Shown here: piece by piece, positions 50,510 through 58,593 of the stretch | Numbering within the stretch: the stretch's first letter is position 1 | Layout of the letters: each line of letters begins with the position of its first letter | Assembly: GCF_006384975.1 (NCBI RefSeq) | Contig: NZ_CP021645.1 | Span: forward strand, 834,001-898,000 | Reading direction: 5' to 3' | From: Pseudomonas oryzihabitans | Lineage (GTDB): Bacteria; Pseudomonadota; Gammaproteobacteria; Pseudomonadales; Pseudomonadaceae | DNA: 64,000 nt | Notes under the pieces: generated by a model | The model's database searches: none | Told to the model about the DNA's origin: nothing | What the model saw: the letters and a program-made list of their open reading frames with translations, nothing else | Translations under genes and position numbers: made by a program

Positions 50510-52354
50510 ATGACGACGCTGGTAGAGGTCAAGGACCTGCGCGTGGTCGCCCAGTCCGAGGATGGCAGTGAAACCCTCATCGTCAAGGAGGTCGGCTTCA
50601 GCCTGGCCAAGGGCGAGGTGCTGGCGCTGATCGGCGAGTCCGGCTCGGGCAAGACCACCATAGCGCTGTCGTTGCTCGGCTACGCCCGCGCCGGTTGCCG
50701 GCTCGCCGGCGGCTCGATCCGGGTGGGCGACACCCAGGTACTGGAGCTGGATGCGGCGGGCCTGCGGCAGTTGCGTGGCCGTACCGTGGCCTATATCGCC
50801 CAGAGCGCGGCAGCGGCCTTCAATCCGTCTCGCCGGTTGCTGGAGCAGATTATCGAGAGCGCCCTGATCCACGGCGTACTGACACGGCGCGACGCCGAGG
50901 CCCGCGCCCTGGAACTGTTCCGCGAACTGGCGCTGCCGGACCCCGAGCATATCGGCGAGCGTTATCCGCACCAGGTGTCCGGCGGCCAGCTGCAGCGGCT
51001 GATGGCGGCCATGGCGCTGATCACCGATCCGACCCTGGTGATCCTCGACGAACCCACCACGGCGCTGGACGTGACAACCCAGATCGAGGTGCTGCGCGTC
51101 TTCAAGCAGGTGGTGCGCGAACGTGGCGTGACCGCCATCTATGTTTCCCATGATCTGGCGGTGGTGGCCCAGATGGCCGACCGTATCCTGGTGCTCAATG
51201 GCGGTGAGGTCTACGAGAACCGTCGTACCGAGCGCCTGCTGGCCAGTGCCCGGCATCCCTATACCCGCAGCCTGCTGGCCGCGGCTCAGCCGGAGCCCCT
51301 GGCCGAGCGCGGGTTGCCCGCGGTGGAAACCCGGGCGCCCGTGCTGGAGGTAAAGGATCTGGTCGCCGGCTACGGCCCGCTGAATGCCGAGGGACTGCCG
51401 CGCTATCGGGTGCTGGAAAACATCAACCTGAGCATCGCACCGGGGCAGGCCCTGGGGGTGATCGGCGAATCCGGCTCCGGCAAGTCGACCCTGGCGCGGG
51501 TGATCGCCGGCCTGCTGCCGCCCGCGCGGGGCAGCGTGCACCTGGGTGGTGAGCCCTTGCCGCCGGGCCTGGATGGCCGCACCCGCGAGCAGTTCCGCCG
51601 CGTGCAGCTGGTCTACCAGAACGCCGACACGGCGCTGAATCCGGCCCATAGCGTGGAGCGCATCCTGATGCGCCCGCTGGAGACCTACCATGCCTTCGAC
51701 AAGGCCACCCGTCAGCGCAAGGTGCGCGAATTGCTTGACCGGGTGCAGTTGCCGGCCAGCCTCGCCAACCGGCGTCCAGGGGAGCTGTCCGGTGGCCAGA
51801 AGCAGCGGGTCAATCTGGCCCGGGCCCTGGCGGCCGAACCCGAGCTGATCCTCTGCGACGAGGTCACCTCGGCGCTGGATACCGTGGTCGGCGCCGCCAT
51901 CCTCGACCTGCTGGTGGAGCTGCGGCGCGAGCTGGGGCTGGCCTATCTGTTCATCAGCCACGACATCTCCACGGTGCGCAGCCTGTGCGACGAGGTGCTG
52001 GTGCTCTATTCCGGTCAGCCGGTGGAGCTGGGCACCCCGGCCACGTTGCAGCATCCACCGCTGCATCCCTACACCGAATTGCTCACCGCCTCGGTGCCCG
52101 CGCTGCGCCAGGGCTGGCTGGAGGAGCAGCCGGTCCGTACGGTGGCGCCCCTGGCGCCCAAGATCCAGGCGACCGGTGCGCTCTGTAGCTTCCTGCGCCG
52201 TTGTCCGGTGCGTGTCGAGGGCCGCTGTGATCGTGAGGCGCCGCCGCAACAGCGGCTGCCGGGCGGCAACCTTATCCTTTGTCACCATGACGGCGAGACC
52301 TTGCAGCACCTGCAAGGCGGCGCCGTGCTGCACACCCAAGGAGTTCGCGCATGA
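50510..52354 (+). CDS. Fused dipeptide/opine ABC transporter ATPase (DppD-DppF-like)
   Basis: A 614-aa protein with two complete ATP-binding domains. Domain 1 has Walker A GESGSGKTT, signature VSGGQLQRL and Walker B LVILDEPTTALDVTTQ. Domain 2 has Walker A GESGSGKST, signature LSGGQKQRVNLARALA and Walker B ELILCDEVTSALD. The extra C-terminal segment has the Cys-rich oligopeptide motif with LCSFLRRCPVRVEGRCDRE. Fusion of the two ATPases is common in proteobacterial relatives (YejF, GsiA). It overlaps the ferredoxin-like gene by ATGA. Confidence 0.94.
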   Translation: MTTLVEVKDLRVVAQSEDGSETLIVKEVGFSLAKGEVLALIGESGSGKTTIALSLLGYARAGCRLAGGSIRVGDTQVLELDAAGLRQLRGRTVAYIAQSAAAAFNPSRRLLEQIIESALIHGVLTRRDAEARALELFRELALPDPEHIGERYPHQVSGGQLQRLMAAMALITDPTLVILDEPTTALDVTTQIEVLRVFKQVVRERGVTAIYVSHDLAVVAQMADRILVLNGGEVYENRRTERLLASARHPYTRSLLAAAQPEPLAERGLPAVETRAPVLEVKDLVAGYGPLNAEGLPRYRVLENINLSIAPGQALGVIGESGSGKSTLARVIAGLLPPARGSVHLGGEPLPPGLDGRTREQFRRVQLVYQNADTALNPAHSVERILMRPLETYHAFDKATRQRKVRELLDRVQLPASLANRRPGELSGGQKQRVNLARALAAEPELILCDEVTSALDTVVGAAILDLLVELRRELGLAYLFISHDISTVRSLCDEVLVLYSGQPVELGTPATLQHPPLHPYTELLTASVPALRQGWLEEQPVRTVAPLAPKIQATGALCSFLRRCPVRVEGRCDREAPPQQRLPGGNLILCHHDGETLQHLQGGAVLHTQGVRA

Positions 52355-52656
52355 CTTCCCGCTTCCAGCGACTCGCCGAAACCGGTCGCCCGCAGGTCAG
52401 CCTCACGGTCGACGGCCTGCCGGTCACGGCGCTGGCGGGTGACACCCTGATGGTCGCCTTGCTCGCCAACGGCCCGGCGTTGCGGCGCTCCGAATTCGGC
52501 GAAGAGCGCCGTGCCGGCTTCTGCCTGATGGGGGCCTGCCAGGATTGCTGGGTGTGGACCGCCGAGGGCGAGCGCCTGCGCGCCTGTGGTACCGAGGTCC
52601 GCGACGGGCTGCAGATCCTCACCAAGCAACCGGAGGCGGTATGGAATCTGGCCTAG
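52351..52656 (+). CDS. Small [2Fe-2S] subunit of amine/imino-acid dehydrogenase (HcnA/OoxC-like)
   Basis: A 101-aa 2Fe-2S protein of the Fer2_4 type. Cysteines occur as GFCLMGACQDCWVW and RACGTEV, i.e. C-x4-C-x2-C plus a distal Cys, typical of the gamma subunit in HcnABC, D-hydroxyproline dehydrogenase and opine oxidase. It transfers electrons between flavin subunits. ATG 52351 overlaps the ATPase stop, and it is followed with overlap by the large FAD subunit, so a heterotrimeric membrane-associated dehydrogenase is likely. Confidence 0.92.
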   Translation: MTSRFQRLAETGRPQVSLTVDGLPVTALAGDTLMVALLANGPALRRSEFGEERRAGFCLMGACQDCWVWTAEGERLRACGTEVRDGLQILTKQPEAVWNLA

Positions 52657-54056
52657 CATCCTCTGACTCGAAGACGCCGCGGGTGGTCATCGTCGGGGCC
52701 GGCCCGGCCGGCGTACGCTGCGCCGAAACCCTGCTGGCCGCGGGTATCGCCCCGGTGGTGGTTGATGAGAATCGCCGCGACGGTGGTCAGATCTATCGCC
52801 GCCAGCCCGAGGGATTCCAGCGCTCCTATGCCACCCTCTACGGCAGCGAGGCGGCCAAGGCCGAAGACCTGCACCGCACCTTCGACGGGCTGCGTGGGCG
52901 GCTGGACTATCGCCCGGAGACGATGGCCTGGCACCTGCACGAGCGCACGCTCTACACCGTGCAGGGCAATCGCCAGCGCACCCTGGACTTCGACGCCCTG
53001 GTGCTCTGCACCGGCGCCAGCGACCGGCTACTGCCGGTGCCGGGCTGGAACCTGGCGGGCACCTATACCCTCGGCGGCGCCCAGATCGCCCTCAAGGCCC
53101 AGGCGGTGTCCATCGGCCGGCGGGTGATCTTCCTGGGTAGCGGTCCCTTGCTTTACCTGGTCGCCAGCCAGTACCAGCAGGCTGGTGCCACCGTCGCAGC
53201 GGTGCTCGATACTGCGCCGCTGCGGCTGCGCGCCCTGGCGGCGCCCAAGCTGCTGGCGCGGCCGGGTGTCGCCTGGAAGGGCGTGCAACTCATGGCTTCG
53301 CTCCAGCGCGCCGGGGTGCCGTTGCACTTTGGCGTCACCCCGCTGGAAATCCTCGGCGATGCCGAGCAGGGCGTACGGGGCGTGGCCTTCGCCGATGCCC
53401 GCGGCCTGCGCCAGGAGGTGGTCGGCGATGCCGTGGGCCTGGGCTATCACCTGAGACCGGAAACACAGCTGGCCGATCTCGCCCGCTGCGCCTTCGAATT
53501 CGAGCGGGCGACCGGGCAATGGGTACTGCAACTGGATGCCGAAGGGCGGACGTCCACGCCGGGCGTCTATGCCGCTGGCGATGGTGCCCGGGTACGCGGC
53601 GCCGATGCCGCCGAACTCGCCGGGCAGCTGGCCGCCTGTGCAGTGTTGACGGATCTCGGACGCACGCCACCAAACGGCCTCGCCGAGCGCTGCCGCGAGG
53701 GCCTGGAGGTGCAGGAGCGCTTCCGCCTCGGCCTGGCCGAGGCCTTTCCCTGGCCGGCCAAGCAGATGGCCAGCCTGCCGGATACGGCGGTGGTCTGTCG
53801 CTGCGAGGGCATCACCGCCGGTGAACTGCGCGCCGTGGTACGCGAGAAGGGCGCCCGCGAGGCCAATAGGGCCAAGGCCTTCAGCCGCGTTGGCATGGGC
53901 CGTTGCCAGGGTCGCTACTGCGCCCAGGCCGGTGCTGAGATCATCGCCGCCGAATCCGGGGTGCCGGTGGAGATCGTCGGCCGCCTGCGCGGCCAGGCAC
54001 CGGTACGGCCCCTGCCGCTGGGCATCGTCGCCTGCGAAGAAGAGGTTTCGTCATGA
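52641..54056 (+). CDS. NAD/FAD-dependent alpha subunit of amine/imino-acid dehydrogenase (OoxA/HcnB-like)
   Basis: A 471-aa flavoprotein. It has the Rossmann motif VVIVGAGPAGVRCAETLL (about residues 14-31), a second dinucleotide site VIFLGSGPLLYLVAS, and the C-terminal BFD-like [2Fe-2S] domain with CRCEGITAGEL and MGRCQGRYC. This matches the large subunit of opine oxidase, cyanide synthase and D-hydroxyproline dehydrogenase complexes. ATG 52641 follows CGGAGG inside the small subunit gene (16-bp overlap). Larger upstream extension of the frame is not credible. Confidence 0.92.
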   Translation: MESGLASSDSKTPRVVIVGAGPAGVRCAETLLAAGIAPVVVDENRRDGGQIYRRQPEGFQRSYATLYGSEAAKAEDLHRTFDGLRGRLDYRPETMAWHLHERTLYTVQGNRQRTLDFDALVLCTGASDRLLPVPGWNLAGTYTLGGAQIALKAQAVSIGRRVIFLGSGPLLYLVASQYQQAGATVAAVLDTAPLRLRALAAPKLLARPGVAWKGVQLMASLQRAGVPLHFGVTPLEILGDAEQGVRGVAFADARGLRQEVVGDAVGLGYHLRPETQLADLARCAFEFERATGQWVLQLDAEGRTSTPGVYAAGDGARVRGADAAELAGQLAACAVLTDLGRTPPNGLAERCREGLEVQERFRLGLAEAFPWPAKQMASLPDTAVVCRCEGITAGELRAVVREKGAREANRAKAFSRVGMGRCQGRYCAQAGAEIIAAESGVPVEIVGRLRGQAPVRPLPLGIVACEEEVSS

Positions 54057-55213
54057 GTCAGATCGCCGCCAACCGCGCGGACGTCATCGTCGTCGGCGCC
54101 GGCATCATGGGCAGCGCCAGCGCCTTCTTCCTGCGTCGCCGGGGGCTGTCGGTGCTCCTGCTGGAGCGCGACCAGGTCGGGCGTTTCGCCAGTGGCACCA
54201 ACTTCGGCAACGTGCGCCGGCAGGGTCGCTACCTGACCCAGGTGGCCCTGTCCAACCGCTCCCGTGGCATCTGGGGTCGCTTGCCGGAATTGATCGGCGA
54301 TGACCTGGAGTTCATCCCCGGTGGCCACCTGCGGGTGGTCTACGATCCCAGCCGCATCGCCATGCTGCACGACTACGCCCGGGCGCCGGAGACCGCTGCC
54401 CTGGAGCTGCAGGTGCTCGAAGGCGCGGCCCTGCACGAGAAGTTTCCCTACCTGGGCCCCGAGGTGGTGGCCGGCTCCTATGCGCCCCACGACGGCCATG
54501 CCAATCCGCGCCTCGCCGCGCCGGCCTTCGCGCGCGCCGGGGTACGCGAGGGCGTCAATCTGCAGGAGGGCGTGGAGATCACCCAGGTGTCCAAGTCGGG
54601 CGCCGACTTTCTGGTGCAGGCCGCCGATGGCCGCCGTTTCCAGGCACCGCGCCTGCTGATCACCGCCGGCGCCTGGGGCAGCCGGCTGTCCAGCCAGTTC
54701 GGCGAGCCGGTGCCCATCGAGACCCATGGACCGCAGATGGGCGTCACCGAGCCCTTGCCTTATGTCTTCAAGGAGGCGGTGGGCGTGTCTTCGCCGCTGG
54801 TGGCGGAGACCATCTATTTCCGCCAGATCCCGCGCGGCAACGTCATCTTCGGCGGCTGCTTCCGTACCCGCCCGGACCTGGACACCCGCCTGGCTCGCGC
54901 CGAACCCCATGGCCTGCTCAACCAGCTCACCCAGTTGCGCCGCCTGGCGCCGGCCCTTGGCCGGGTCAACGTGATCCGCACCTGGAGCGGAGTGGAGGGC
55001 TATATCGCCGACGACCTGCCAATCATGGGCCCGAGCAGCCAGGTGGACGGTCTCTACTATGCCTTCGGCTTCTGCGGCGCCGGCTTCCAGCTTGGCCCAG
55101 GGGTGGGCGACACCATGGCCGAACTGATCGCCACCGGCCGTACCGACACGCCCCTGGCGGCCTTCGACGTGGCCCGTTTTGCCCAAGCCCGCACCGAGAG
55201 TCTCGCCGGATGA
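54053..55213 (+). CDS. FAD-dependent beta subunit (DAO family) of amine/imino-acid dehydrogenase (OoxB/HcnC-like)
   Basis: A 386-aa D-amino-acid-oxidase-fold protein, the catalytic subunit of the complex. It has DVIVVGAGIMGSASAFFLRR (about residues 10-29), an FGNVRRQGRY flavin segment, and a C-terminal AFGFCGAGFQLGPGVGDTMA. It is coupled to the alpha subunit by ATGA. The order small-alpha-beta, with a peptide-type transporter in front and a deacylase behind, points to oxidation of an imported N-substituted amino acid, as in opine catabolism. HcnC itself (glycine oxidation to cyanide) is unlikely in this context. Confidence 0.9.
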   Translation: MSQIAANRADVIVVGAGIMGSASAFFLRRRGLSVLLLERDQVGRFASGTNFGNVRRQGRYLTQVALSNRSRGIWGRLPELIGDDLEFIPGGHLRVVYDPSRIAMLHDYARAPETAALELQVLEGAALHEKFPYLGPEVVAGSYAPHDGHANPRLAAPAFARAGVREGVNLQEGVEITQVSKSGADFLVQAADGRRFQAPRLLITAGAWGSRLSSQFGEPVPIETHGPQMGVTEPLPYVFKEAVGVSSPLVAETIYFRQIPRGNVIFGGCFRTRPDLDTRLARAEPHGLLNQLTQLRRLAPALGRVNVIRTWSGVEGYIADDLPIMGPSSQVDGLYYAFGFCGAGFQLGPGVGDTMAELIATGRTDTPLAAFDVARFAQARTESLAG

Positions 55214-56361
55214 CTAGCCAGGAACTACTGCGTACCCTGATCGGTTTCCCCACGGTCTCCGCCGACTCCAACCTGGCGCTGATCCATCACGTGCAGGGCC
55301 TGCTGGAAGCAGCCGGCATCGCCTGTCGCCTGGTGCTCGACGAGAGCGGGCGCAAGGCCAATCTTTTCGCCAGCGTCGGCCCGGCCGACGTTCCCGGCGT
55401 GCTGCTCTCCGGCCATACCGACGTGGTACCCGTGGAAGGTCAGGCCTGGACCCTGCCACCCTTCGAAGGCACCCTGAAGGACGGCCGGATCTATGGTCGC
55501 GGCGCCTGCGACATGAAGGGCTTCGTCGCCTGCGCGGTAGTGGCCCTGCTGGCTGCCGCTCGCGGTGAACCTTTGAAACGACCGCTGCAACTGGCGCTGT
55601 CCCACGACGAGGAGATCGGCTGCGTCGGGGTCCGGCGCCTGCTGGATGTGCTGGAATTGGCGCCCGTGCGACCCTTCCTCTGTATCGTCGGCGAACCCAC
55701 GGAATTACAGGTTGCCCTCGGCCACAAGGGCAAGGCGGCGCTGCGCGCCCACTGTCATGGCCAGGAGGGGCACTCGTCGAAAGCCCCCCTGCATGTGAAT
55801 GCCATCCACCTGGCCAGCGATCTGGTCGGCGCACTGCGCGCCAGCCAGCGGCGCCTGGCGGAAGAGGGCGCGCGCGATGCGGCTTACGACATTCCCTACA
55901 CCACCCTGCATGTCGGGCGTATCGACGGCGGCAAGGCGCTGAACATCGTGCCCAATCTCTGCACCCTGGATTTCGAGATCCGCCATCTGCCGGCCGACGA
56001 TCCCGCTGCCCTGGTGGCCGCGCTGCAAGACACGGCGGATGGCCTGGTCCGCGAGGCCCGCCAACTGTCACCCAAGGCGGCCATCGAAATCGAGACCGTC
56101 AACGCCTATCCCGGCCTGGACACCCACCCCAGCGTCGAGGCCGTGCGTTTCCTGCAGACCCTGGTCGAACCCGGAACCGCGCAACTCAAGGTGGCCTTCG
56201 GTACCGAAGGCGGGCTCTTCGCCAGTCGGCTGGATACCCCCGTGGTGGTCTGCGGCCCCGGCAGCATCGACCAGGCGCACAAGCCGGACGAGTATGTCGA
56301 GCTGAGCCAGTTGGATGCCTGTGATGCCTTGCTGGGGCGGTTGCGGGTGGCTTTGAGTTAA
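55210..56361 (+). CDS. ArgE/DapE-family metallopeptidase (acetylornithine-deacetylase-like)
   Basis: A 383-aa M20 family zinc hydrolase that removes acyl groups from N-acyl amino acids. The metal ligands appear in LLSGHTDVVPVEGQAW (His, Asp), YGRGACDMKGFVA (Asp), SHDEEIGCVG (catalytic Glu-Glu) and a late H in IDQAHKPDEYV. The N-terminal LLRTLIGFPTVSADSNLAL matches ArgE of bacteria. It overlaps the beta subunit stop by ATGA, so it is part of the catabolic operon and is probably not the arginine-biosynthetic enzyme. It may deacylate the imported substrate or a product. Confidence 0.92.
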   Translation: MTSQELLRTLIGFPTVSADSNLALIHHVQGLLEAAGIACRLVLDESGRKANLFASVGPADVPGVLLSGHTDVVPVEGQAWTLPPFEGTLKDGRIYGRGACDMKGFVACAVVALLAAARGEPLKRPLQLALSHDEEIGCVGVRRLLDVLELAPVRPFLCIVGEPTELQVALGHKGKAALRAHCHGQEGHSSKAPLHVNAIHLASDLVGALRASQRRLAEEGARDAAYDIPYTTLHVGRIDGGKALNIVPNLCTLDFEIRHLPADDPAALVAALQDTADGLVREARQLSPKAAIEIETVNAYPGLDTHPSVEAVRFLQTLVEPGTAQLKVAFGTEGGLFASRLDTPVVVCGPGSIDQAHKPDEYVELSQLDACDALLGRLRVALS

Positions 56362-56378
56362 GCCACCCCGACCGCTAC

Positions 56379-57305
56379 CTAATAACCCCGCTGCCGATCC
56401 ACCAACCCCCGCAGCGGCTCACCACGCTGATGGCGACGAATGTTCTCCAGCAGCACCGTGAAAGCCGTTTCCGGCACCGTCATGGCGCCTACGTGGGGCG
56501 TCAGCCAGATCCTCGGGTGCTGCCAGAAGGGATGGTCGGCAGCCGGCGGTTCCGTTTCCAACACATCCAGCACCGCCTGGCTCAGCTGGCCATTGTCCAA
56601 AGCAGCCAGTAGATCCGCTTCCACCAACTGGGCGCCGCGGCCCAGGTTGATCAGGCTGGCGCCACGGGGCAGGGCGGCGAACAGGCGGGCATCGAGGAGG
56701 CCACGGGTCTCCTGGGTCAGGGGCAGCAGGCAGATAAGGATCTCACAGTCGGCCAGGAACGCCGGCAACTGCTCGGCGCCGGCATGGCAGCGTATGCCGG
56801 GTAGCTCATGGGGCGAGCGCGACCAGCCCGATAGGGCGAAGCCGAAGCTCGCCAGCCGCTCCAGCACCGCCTGGCCGATCTGACCGAGGCCAAGCACCCC
56901 GACACGTCTGTTCTCCGCTGTCACCAGGGCATGTTCCTGCCAGCGCCCCGCACCCTGCTGGTCTAGGTAGAGTGGCAACTGGCGATGCAGCGCCAGGACC
57001 ATGAGCGTCGCGTACTCCACCATGCCAGCGACGATGCCGGGATCGAGCATCCGTACCACTGGCAGCTCCGGTGGCAGCCGGCTCAGGTCGAACTGGTCGA
57101 TGCCGGCGGAGGTGGCGAATAGCACTTCGAGATTGGGCAAGCGACTGGCCAGGTCTTCCGGTGGTTGCCAGCAGGCCAGGTAGCGGATCTCTTCGGCGTT
57201 ACCCACCTCCGGCCAGTGGCGAAATTCGATATCGGGCGCGCGTTCCTGGAACAGGCGTCGCCACGCCTGGCCCCGCACGGGATCGGCCTTGTATAGCAGC
57301 GTCAT
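56379..57305 (-). CDS. NAD(P)-dependent 2-hydroxyacid dehydrogenase (GhrA-like)
   Basis: A 308-aa D-isomer-specific 2-hydroxyacid dehydrogenase. Cofactor motif VGVLGLGQIGQAVLERLASF, then LICLLPLTQETRGLLDARLF, NLGRGAQLVEADLLAALDNG, and the active-site His in WLTPHVGAMT are present. Length and pattern resemble glyoxylate/hydroxypyruvate reductase A. The ATG at 57305 has GGAGACC upstream; the open frame continuing to 57578 has no start signal. It converges with the ArgE-like gene (17 bp apart) and is divergent from the double-cupin gene. It could reduce glyoxylate or a 2-oxo acid released by the adjacent dehydrogenase, which is inference. Confidence 0.92.
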   Translation of the reverse strand: MTLLYKADPVRGQAWRRLFQERAPDIEFRHWPEVGNAEEIRYLACWQPPEDLASRLPNLEVLFATSAGIDQFDLSRLPPELPVVRMLDPGIVAGMVEYATLMVLALHRQLPLYLDQQGAGRWQEHALVTAENRRVGVLGLGQIGQAVLERLASFGFALSGWSRSPHELPGIRCHAGAEQLPAFLADCEILICLLPLTQETRGLLDARLFAALPRGASLINLGRGAQLVEADLLAALDNGQLSQAVLDVLETEPPAADHPFWQHPRIWLTPHVGAMTVPETAFTVLLENIRRHQRGEPLRGLVDRQRGY

Positions 57306-57536
57306 GGTGAGGTCTCCGGCAAAGCCCAAGCATGGCGCACCGGGGCGATAGTTTGTCCCGAAATTCCGGGGGCTGCCGCCATGATCGGTGGTCCAGTGAA
57401 AACTGCGCCGCACCTTCGAAAAACGGCAGCTTCTGTGCTGCCTACCGCCCGAAACGCCATAACCCGGGTGCCTCGGCGGTCGATACTTGCCCTGTCCGCG
57501 GCACGCCTGCCGCACCTCTGATCGCGAGGAACCGCC

Positions 57537-58250
57537 ATGCCCCTGCTGCACTACTGCCAGCCGTCCAGTGACCGCCAACTACCCCGGGCCCTCTATGCCC
57601 TGCATGACGATCCCCTGGCCGCCGGGCGCGAGTTGCATCTGCACGATGCGAGGCTGGGCTATGTCATGGGCAGTGCCGTCAGCCATTCCGCCGACTGCCA
57701 GATGGAGGACTATCCCTGGGTGGAAGTGAGCGTCATCGAAGCCGGCGAATTGCAGCTCGAATGGACCGGTGGTGCCTTGCAGCTCAAGGCCGGCGATGCC
57801 TTCGTCCTGCCGCGCGGGGTGCAGTGCCGCTGGCGGCACCAGGGCGAGCTGCGCCGCCTGTTCATGGCCTTTCCCGGCCGCGCCAGCGAAGGCCCCATGC
57901 CCTCGGCACCGCTGCTGCTCGATCCTGAGGCCCCGCGTGAGCCTTCACCGCCGCCGGCGGCCAGCGTGCTGCTGAGCCCCGAGCCCAGCGCCACGGGTTG
58001 CGATCTGTTCGAAAGCGGCGGCGGTGCCCTGCGGGTGGGGATGTGGGAATGCACGGGCTACGCGCGCAAGGCCGTGAGCAATCCCCACTGCGAATTGATG
58101 CTGCTCTATGCGGGGGCGGTGACTCTGGCCGTCGACGGGGACGCGCCCTGTCACGTCAGGGCGGGCGAGGCGGTGCTGGTGCCGGCGGAAACCCCCATGG
58201 CCTGGGACAGCCGCGAGACGGTGCGCAAGCTCTACTGCATTCTGCACTAA
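57537..58250 (+). CDS. Double-cupin protein of unknown function
   Basis: A 237-aa protein made of two cupin barrels (about 45-120 and 150-235). In the first are VSVIEAGELQLEW and LKAGDAFVLPRGVQCRW; in the second are ELMLLYAGAVTLAVDG and VRAGEAVLVPAETPMAWDS. The metal-binding histidines of catalytic cupins are mostly missing (one NPHCE), so it may be a small-molecule sensor or a weak-binding protein rather than an enzyme. CGAGGA precedes ATG 57537. Such double cupins often accompany amine catabolic genes and resemble the sensor part of regulators, but no helix-turn-helix is present. Confidence 0.85.
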   Translation: MPLLHYCQPSSDRQLPRALYALHDDPLAAGRELHLHDARLGYVMGSAVSHSADCQMEDYPWVEVSVIEAGELQLEWTGGALQLKAGDAFVLPRGVQCRWRHQGELRRLFMAFPGRASEGPMPSAPLLLDPEAPREPSPPPAASVLLSPEPSATGCDLFESGGGALRVGMWECTGYARKAVSNPHCELMLLYAGAVTLAVDGDAPCHVRAGEAVLVPAETPMAWDSRETVRKLYCILH

Positions 58251-58593
58251 CGGTGGAAATCACGTTAAGCGATAGGTGGCGTCTATCGGCTACGATTCTA
58301 GGGCATCCGCAACGCCGAGCTGAGCGTACGAGAGTTTTCGCCTTTTTTTTGACGAAAGCCGTGGGTTTGCCGAATTTTGGACAGGCGAAGTGCTGCGCCA
58401 GAGCACTTTGGTATAGATAGGCCGACACTTAAGATAGCAGTCCCGCTACTGCCGTTTACCGGTAAAGTCCCCCCATTTATCGGTTGATATCACAATGCCA
58501 CTACACCTTTGTGATTAATTTATCAAATCGAGCCTGGGTTGCCAGGGCTAGGGTGGTGCCACACGGAAGTCAGTACTTTCCAGGGATAGAGCC
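58251..58593. other. Intergenic region upstream of tpsB with AT-rich promoter
   Basis: 343 bp without a gene. It contains a short hairpin (58388-58394 with 58402-58408, AAGTGCT/AGCACTT), a T-run at about 58342-58349 and, near the right end, the dyad listed separately. The right half is AT-rich and presumably includes the tpsB promoter. Confidence 0.5.
58484..58526. promoter_or_regulatory. Nested inverted repeats upstream of tpsB
   Basis: ATCACAA (58489-58495) and TTGTGAT (58509-58515) form a perfect inverted repeat with a 13-bp spacer, flanked by TTGATA (58484-58489) and TATCAA (58521-58526). The position, 68-110 bp before the tpsB ATG, suits an operator. The bound regulator is unknown. Confidence 0.4.

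Noticed and set aside
52545..52640. Longer N-terminus for the alpha subunit of the dehydrogenase
   Set aside because: The 32 extra residues overlap the conserved end of the 2Fe-2S subunit gene; ATG 52641 has a clear CGGAGG site.
57361..57480. Possible third copy of the promoter module before the double-cupin gene
   Set aside because: AAAACGG and TTCTGT occur, but the 15-mer CCGCAAACAATGCTG is missing at the required offset and no GCTGTAATG follows at the expected position.
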